Positions 6,480 through 10,659 of a DNA stretch of 10,659 nt are shown here, piece after piece. Under the pieces are notes generated by a model. The model was not told where the DNA came from. It saw only the letters and a list, made by a program, of their open reading frames with translations, and did not search any database. Each line of letters begins with the position of its first letter. Positions within the stretch are counted from its first letter, which is position 1. A program made the position numbers and the translations under genes. The stretch covers positions 1 to 10,659 of the forward strand of contig JAGWJK010000078.1 in assembly GCA_028865845.1 (NCBI GenBank), written 5' to 3'. The stretch comes from Rhizobiaceae bacterium. GTDB lineage: Bacteria > Pseudomonadota > Alphaproteobacteria > Rhizobiales > Rhizobiaceae.

Positions 6480-7478
6480 ATGGCCGGGATTGAGCATATA
6501 CAGGTCGAGCCTGACGAAGCCGGCATGCGCCTCGACCGCTGGTTCAAGGTGCATTTTCCGGGACTGGGTTTCGGCCAGCTGCAGAAGCTGATGCGCTCCG
6601 GCCAGGTGCGTGTCGATGGCGGTCGCGTCAAGACCGATGCCCGCGTGCAGCCTGGGCAGATCGTGCGCGTGCCGCCGCTGGATGTCGACGCCAAGAACGT
6701 CAAGACCGGGCCCATCGCCGGCAAGGATCTGAAACATGGCGATGATGCCGAGCTTCTGTCGCGCATGCTGCTGCATGAAGACGAGAAGGTTTTCGTGTTG
6801 AACAAGCCCGCCGGGCTCGCAGTGCAGGGCGGCTCTGGCCTCACTCGCCACATCGACCAGATGCTGGAAGCCTGGACGAGCAAGAAGGGCGAAAAGCCAC
6901 GTCTCGTCCATCGCCTCGACCGCGATACCTCAGGCGTTCTCGTCATAGCGCGAACCCGTGGAGCGGCCCAGAAGCTGACGGCAGCCTTTCGCGAGCGTGA
7001 TACCAAGAAGACCTACTGGTCTCTGGTGAAGGGCGTTCCGCGCAAGCACGAGGACAAGATTTCGACCTGGCTGGTCAAGGAAGCGACAGCCGACGGTGAT
7101 CGCATGCGTATCGCTAAGCACGGCGAGGAGGGGGCTGACCACGCCATCTCCTATTACCGCGTCATCGAAACCGCCGCGCAGAGCCTCGCCTGGCTGGAGA
7201 TGGAGCCCTATACCGGCCGTACCCATCAGTTGCGCGTGCATGCGTTGCACATGGGGCATCCGATCATCGGCGATCCCAAATACTTCATCGACGACCCGAA
7301 CTGGGATTTCCCCGGCGGGATCCAGAAGCGGCTGCATCTTCATGCGCGCCACATCGATATTCCGCATCCGAGCGGCGGACGCCTGCGGGTCACAGCGCCG
7401 CTGCCACCGCATATGGTACAGACCTGGAATCTCCTTGGCCTGGATATGGAATCGGCAGGGGAGCCGAACGACGAATGA
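6480..7478 (+). CDS. rluC: RluA-family 23S rRNA pseudouridine synthase (RluC-like)
   Basis: The 332-residue protein combines an N-terminal S4 RNA-binding domain (about 15-65: RLDRWF...GQLQKLMRSGQVRVDGGRV) with the RluA catalytic domain. The catalytic Asp is Asp147 in VHRLDRDTSGVLVIAR. The later motif YTGRTHQLRVHALHMGHPIIGDPKY is also intact. Such enzymes isomerise specific uridines of 23S rRNA; RluC versus RluD specificity cannot be settled from sequence alone. I chose the ATG at 6480 because the protein homology begins with AGIEHIQVEPDEAG. The in-frame ATG at 6456 lies in an intergenic repeat, although GGGG precedes it. The ribosome-binding region before 6480 is purine-rich but weak. The stop overlaps the next gene's ATG (ATGA), indicating an operon. 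Confidence 0.88.
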   Translation: MAGIEHIQVEPDEAGMRLDRWFKVHFPGLGFGQLQKLMRSGQVRVDGGRVKTDARVQPGQIVRVPPLDVDAKNVKTGPIAGKDLKHGDDAELLSRMLLHEDEKVFVLNKPAGLAVQGGSGLTRHIDQMLEAWTSKKGEKPRLVHRLDRDTSGVLVIARTRGAAQKLTAAFRERDTKKTYWSLVKGVPRKHEDKISTWLVKEATADGDRMRIAKHGEEGADHAISYYRVIETAAQSLAWLEMEPYTGRTHQLRVHALHMGHPIIGDPKYFIDDPNWDFPGGIQKRLHLHARHIDIPHPSGGRLRVTAPLPPHMVQTWNLLGLDMESAGEPNDE

Positions 7479-8128
7479 GACTCGTTCTTTTCGATTGCGA
7501 CGGCACGCTGGTCGATAGCGTGCGGCTGATCCACGAGACCATGGCGCGCACCTTCGTCGCCTTTGGCTACAAGCGTCCCGATGTTGCTTCGACCAAGTCG
7601 ATCATCGGCCTGACGCTCGATATCGCCATTGCACGCATGCAGGGCAAACCCCATGTCGACGACGAAGCGATTGCGATGACGGCGCATTACAAGTCGATTT
7701 TCCCAGAGGTTCGCGAGGAGGCCGATATGGAGACGCCGCTGTTCGACGGCATCAGGCCGTTGATCGAGACACTGGCGGGACGCGAAGAGCTGCTGCTTGG
7801 CGCCGTCACCGGCAAGTCGCGCCGCGGGCTCACGCACATCCTCGACGTCAACGGTTTCACGCCCCATTTCGCCGTCTCCCGCACGGCCGACGATTGCCCC
7901 TCGAAACCGCATCCGGCCATGGTGACGGAGTGCTGCGAGGAGACAGGCGTGGACCCGCATGATACCATCGTCATCGGCGATGCCATCTACGACATGCAGA
8001 TGGCGAAGGCTGCCGGCGCCACCGCGATCGGCGTTGCCTGGGGTTACGCCTCGGTCGAGGAATTGCTTGCGGCTGGCGCCGACGCGATCGCCCATCATCC
8101 GAACGACCTGTTGAGTCATATTGTCTGA
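7475..8128 (+). CDS. HAD-superfamily hydrolase, Gph-like phosphatase
   Basis: This 217-residue protein has all four HAD motifs: DCDGTLVDS with nucleophile Asp7 and acid/base Asp9, Thr112 in VTGKS, Lys144 in KPHP, and GDAIYDM with Asp169 and Asp173. A helical cap lies between motifs I and II (about residues 16-90), as in subfamily IA enzymes such as phosphoglycolate phosphatase. The substrate cannot be read from the sequence; a small phosphate ester or nucleotide is likely. The ATG overlaps the stop of the pseudouridine synthase gene by four bases, so translation is probably coupled. Its own stop lies inside the ribosome-binding site of the following gene. Confidence 0.9.
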   Translation: MRLVLFDCDGTLVDSVRLIHETMARTFVAFGYKRPDVASTKSIIGLTLDIAIARMQGKPHVDDEAIAMTAHYKSIFPEVREEADMETPLFDGIRPLIETLAGREELLLGAVTGKSRRGLTHILDVNGFTPHFAVSRTADDCPSKPHPAMVTECCEETGVDPHDTIVIGDAIYDMQMAKAAGATAIGVAWGYASVEELLAAGADAIAHHPNDLLSHIV

Positions 8129-8137
8129 GGTGACGCC

Positions 8138-8923
8138 ATGCGCGACCTGTTGAACGACCTTTCCGAAGGCCTGAGCCATCCCGACCCCATCCGTCGGGCA
8201 CAGATCCAGATGAAGAGGCCGTTGCCGAAGCGCTTCTACAAGAATGTCGGTGTCCGCAAGGATGAAGACGGTTACGTCATTGAACTCGACGGCAAGACGG
8301 TGAAGACACCGGCGCGCCGATCGCTCGCTGTGCCGACGGAAGCGCTGGCAGGCTTGATTGCGGCCGAATGGGAACGGCAGGTCGATCACATCGATCCCGC
8401 CACCATGCCGGCGACGCGATTGGTCAACACGGCGCTCGATGGCATCGCGGCCGACACCCAGGCGGTTTTCGACGATATCGTCCGCTTCTCGGGGACCGAT
8501 CTGCTCTGCTATCGCGCCGATAGCCCGGAGCGGCTGGTGCAGCGTCAATCGGATCGGTGGAATCCATTGATCGACTGGGCCGCAAACGAATTCGGCGCTC
8601 GCTTCATCCTTGCCGAGGGCGTGATGCATCAGGAGCAGCCGCGCGAAGCCCTTGCTGCCTTTGCCGCAACGCTGCGCAAATACGATACGCCGATCGAACT
8701 TGCGAGCCTGCACACGATCACAACGCTTACGGGCTCGGCGATCCTGGCGCTGGCCTTTGCCGAAGGGCGGCTGCCGCTTGACGACGTCTGGTCTCTCGCT
8801 CATCTCGATGAGGACTGGACGATCGAGCAATGGGGTCATGACGAGGATGCCGATCGGCGTCGTGCCCAGCGCTTCGAGGAGTTTCAGGCGGCCACGGATG
8901 TTTTTTCCGCGCTTCGGAGCTAA
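8138..8923 (+). CDS. ATP12-family F1-ATPase assembly chaperone
   Basis: ATP12 proteins bind the free alpha subunit of F1-ATPase until the alpha/beta hexamer is assembled; the family is shared by mitochondria and alphaproteobacteria. The 261 residues show the family pattern: KRFYKNVGV (31-39), VIELDGKTVKTPARRSLAVPT (47-67), AEWERQ...IDP (76-87), MPATRLVNTALDGI (90-103), the LLCYRADSPERLVQRQ segment (122-137) and the C-terminal acidic signature HLDEDWTIEQWGHDEDA (222-238). A GAGGTGA ribosome-binding site, containing the TGA stop of the HAD gene, precedes the ATG by a few bases. The F1 genes themselves are not in the window. The first 25 residues are less conserved in type, and a start at Met25 (MKRPLPKRF) is possible. 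Confidence 0.92.
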   Translation: MRDLLNDLSEGLSHPDPIRRAQIQMKRPLPKRFYKNVGVRKDEDGYVIELDGKTVKTPARRSLAVPTEALAGLIAAEWERQVDHIDPATMPATRLVNTALDGIAADTQAVFDDIVRFSGTDLLCYRADSPERLVQRQSDRWNPLIDWAANEFGARFILAEGVMHQEQPREALAAFAATLRKYDTPIELASLHTITTLTGSAILALAFAEGRLPLDDVWSLAHLDEDWTIEQWGHDEDADRRRAQRFEEFQAATDVFSALRS

Positions 8924-8994
8924 ATGCTGTTGATTTGCAGCCCGTTATGTCGAAGTCTGCATGCGTATCGAATGGGGTATTCGGGGCGCGAATC

Positions 8995-9474
8995 ATGAAT
9001 TTGATGAGATCGAGTGCGGCACGGGCGCTCGTGGGATGTTTATTGCTGACGTCGTGTTCCAGCATGGCGATGCTCAAGGAGACGCCGACTGCGCCTGCCT
9101 ATGACGTACGTAGCGCAGTCGTGGTTGCCGACGCGGCGGTGCCGCCTGTCTCTCCGGTGCTGATTTCGACGCTCAGCGAACGCGTCAACGAGGCTATCGC
9201 TGCCACCACGCGCGATACGCCACTGCCCAAGGTCGCGCTGACCATCCGCCTGGCAAGTGTCAGCAAGGGCCGAGGCTTCGACAAGAATCGCAATATCGCG
9301 AAAATCAATGTCGATGCCGCATCCGTCGATACGGGAGCCGTCATAGCGCTTGCCTCCTTCGAGACCACGACCTTCGCGGCCGATCCTACCGCCGCGGACA
9401 ATCTGATGGCGGAACAGATTGCCGCGCGCATCCGCTCGATTTTCGTGTTGAAAGCCGGGCAGTTGGTCAATTGA
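8995..9474 (+). CDS. Small lipoprotein of unknown function
   Basis: The 159-residue product begins with a lipoprotein signal: positively charged start, hydrophobic ALVGCLLL, then the lipobox LTSC with Cys21 as the lipidated residue. Ser22 follows, which by the Lol rule points to the outer membrane. The mature part (about 138 residues) has no family I can name. It contains a region PKVALTIRLASVSKGRGFDK (about 78-97), then alternating strands, and an amphipathic C-terminal helix (MAEQIAARIRSIFVL). I chose the ATG at 8995 since it gives a normal signal length; an ATG at 9004 is also possible, and in-frame ATGs further upstream (8935) would put 20 extra residues before the signal. The ribosome-binding site is weak. 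It lies 71 bases after the ATP12 gene and may have its own promoter. Confidence 0.75.
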   Translation: MNLMRSSAARALVGCLLLTSCSSMAMLKETPTAPAYDVRSAVVVADAAVPPVSPVLISTLSERVNEAIAATTRDTPLPKVALTIRLASVSKGRGFDKNRNIAKINVDAASVDTGAVIALASFETTTFAADPTAADNLMAEQIAARIRSIFVLKAGQLVN

Positions 9475-9579
9475 GCGCAGGCAGGTGCTGGTCACCATTG
9501 CATGGGCGGATATCGGACTTCGCCTCTTCTAAGCCTCATGGCGGCGTGCTAAGCCGGACGGGCGGAGAAGAGGGCCATC

Positions 9580-10659
9580 ATGAAAGAAATCCTTGCTGAA
9601 TTGGAACGTCGTCGCGAAGTCGCAAGACTTGGGGGTGGGCGGGCGCGTATCGATGCGCAGCACGCCCGCGGCAAGCTGACGGCACGCGAACGTCTCGACA
9701 TCTTCCTCGACGAGGGCTCGTTCGAGGAGTTCGACATGTTCGTCGAGCACCGTTCGACCGATTTCGGCATGGACAAGAGCAAGATCGCCGGCGACGGCGT
9801 GGTGACCGGCTGGGGCACCGTCAACGGGCGCACGGTGTTCGTGTTCGCCAAGGATTTCACCGTCTTCGGCGGCTCGCTTTCCGAGGCGCATGCCGAGAAG
9901 ATAATGAAAATTCAGGACATGGCGCTGAAGAATCGGGCGCCGATCATCGGCATCTACGATGCCGGCGGTGCGCGCATCCAGGAAGGTGTGGCTGCACTCG
10001 GCGGCTACGCCGAGGTATTCCAGCGCAACGTGCTGTCTTCCGGCGTGATCCCACAGATATCGATCATCATGGGGCCGTGTGCGGGCGGTGACGTCTATTC
10101 GCCGGCGATGACGGATTTCATCTTCATGGTGCGAGACACGTCCTACATGTTCGTGACAGGCCCTGACGTCGTCAAAACCGTCACCAACGAGACGGTGACA
10201 TCGGAGCAGCTTGGCGGCGCCTCAATCCACACGACCAAATCCTCGATCGCCGACGCCGCTTACGACAACGATATCGACACGCTGCTGCAAGTGCGCCGGC
10301 TGATCGACTTCCTGCCGCAATCGAACACCGCGCCGCTGCCCGAAATCGAATGCTATCAATCGGTCACCGACATCGACACGTCGCTCGATACGCTGATCCC
10401 GGCCAATGCCAACAAGCCTTACGATATCAAGGAATTGATCCTGAAAGTTGCGGACGAGGGCGATTTCTTCGAGATCCAGGCGAGCTTCGCCAAGAACATC
10501 GTCTGCGGCTTCGGCCGGATCGAAGGCGCAACGGTCGGTTTCGTCGCCAATCAGCCGATGGTGCTCGCCGGCGTGCTGGACAGCGACGCCTCACGGAAGG
10601 CTGCGCGCTTCGTCCGTTTCTGCGATTGCTTCAACATTCCGCTGGTTACTTTCGTCGAC
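9580..10659 (+). CDS. pccB: Propionyl-CoA carboxylase beta chain (carboxyltransferase), 3' end outside window
   Basis: PccB moves the carboxyl group from carboxybiotin, held on PccA, to propionyl-CoA, giving methylmalonyl-CoA. The visible 360 residues of an expected 510 or so are intact: the start [20 protein letters not shown], the [12 protein letters not shown] segment, [20 protein letters not shown], the acyl-CoA site motif [11 protein letters not shown] (127-137) and the oxyanion segment [12 protein letters not shown] (164-175). The stretch [14 protein letters not shown] that follows is also characteristic of PccB. GAGGG lies about 6 bases before the ATG at 9580. The gap of 105 bases from the lipoprotein gene suggests a separate transcript, usually continuing into pccA. 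The beta chains of acetyl-CoA and methylcrotonyl-CoA carboxylases are less similar in type. Confidence 0.95.
   Translation, partial: MKEILAELERRREVARLGGGRARIDAQHARGKLTARERLDIFLDEGSFEEFDMFVEHRSTDFGMDKSKIAGDGVVTGWGTVNGRTVFVFAKDFTVFGGSLSEAHAEKIMKIQDMALKNRAPIIGIYDAGGARIQEGVAALGGYAEVFQRNVLSSGVIPQISIIMGPCAGGDVYSPAMTDFIFMVRDTSYMFVTGPDVVKTVTNETVTSEQLGGASIHTTKSSIADAAYDNDIDTLLQVRRLIDFLPQSNTAPLPEIECYQSVTDIDTSLDTLIPANANKPYDIKELILKVADEGDFFEIQASFAKNIVCGFGRIEGATVGFVANQPMVLAGVLDSDASRKAARFVRFCDCFNIPLVTFVD

Noticed and set aside
7340..8839. A 499-codon open frame on the minus strand opposite the HAD and ATP12 genes
   Set aside because: It is again the codon-complement frame of both genes, which happen to share a reading frame across the 9-base gap. 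No domain is recognisable and the plus-strand genes are well supported.
9475..9579. Search for a terminator or promoter between the lipoprotein gene and pccB
   Set aside because: I found no stable hairpin with T-tract and no convincing -35/-10 pair in these 105 bases.
1..10659. Search for a mobile element, defence system, toxin-antitoxin pair, CRISPR or RNA gene
   Set aside because: All complete genes except the small lipoprotein belong to recognisable housekeeping families, codon use looks uniform, and no terminal repeats, tRNA-like folds or spaced repeats were seen.

Overview
The window looks like ordinary chromosomal DNA of a rhizobial alphaproteobacterium (Rhizobium/Agrobacterium group). 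The evidence is the GC-rich coding with avoidance of TTA, CTA and TCA codons, a gcvTHP operon behind a tandem glycine riboswitch, an ATP12-type F1-ATPase assembly chaperone, and intergenic repeats resembling the short palindromic elements common in Rhizobiales. No phage, transposon, CRISPR array, tRNA or rRNA is visible. The genus assignment is inference from protein recognition, not from a search.

Left part (1-5577, minus strand). Positions 1-592 hold most of an MhqD-like alpha/beta hydrolase whose C-terminus lies outside the window. A 325-base gap follows, with a dyad, a plus-oriented terminator-like hairpin and a strong GC hairpin just past gcvP. Then comes the glycine cleavage operon, transcribed right to left as gcvT-gcvH-gcvP. 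A recognisable sigma70-type promoter (5550-5577) lies directly upstream of a two-aptamer glycine riboswitch (about 5385-5535), followed by nested hairpins and gcvT, which appears to start with TTG behind a clear GGAGG. gcvH and gcvP overlap by one base (TAATG). The three proteins are the aminomethyltransferase, the lipoyl carrier and the decarboxylase of the glycine cleavage system. The fourth subunit, dihydrolipoyl dehydrogenase, is not here.

Right part (5723-10659, plus strand). Divergent from the gcv operon is a secreted PCu(A)C-type copper chaperone with an extra methionine-rich N-terminal segment. After a gap carrying two copies of a rhizobial-type repeat comes a tightly packed set: an RluA-family pseudouridine synthase, a Gph-like HAD phosphatase (ATGA overlap) and an ATP12-family chaperone whose ribosome-binding site contains the HAD stop codon. 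A small lipoprotein of unknown function follows. The window ends inside pccB, the carboxyltransferase subunit of propionyl-CoA carboxylase.

I found no clearly new biological system. The points most worth checking are the riboswitch expression platform, the gcvT start codon, the Met-rich extension of the copper chaperone, the altered nucleophile motif of the hydrolase and the uncharacterised lipoprotein.
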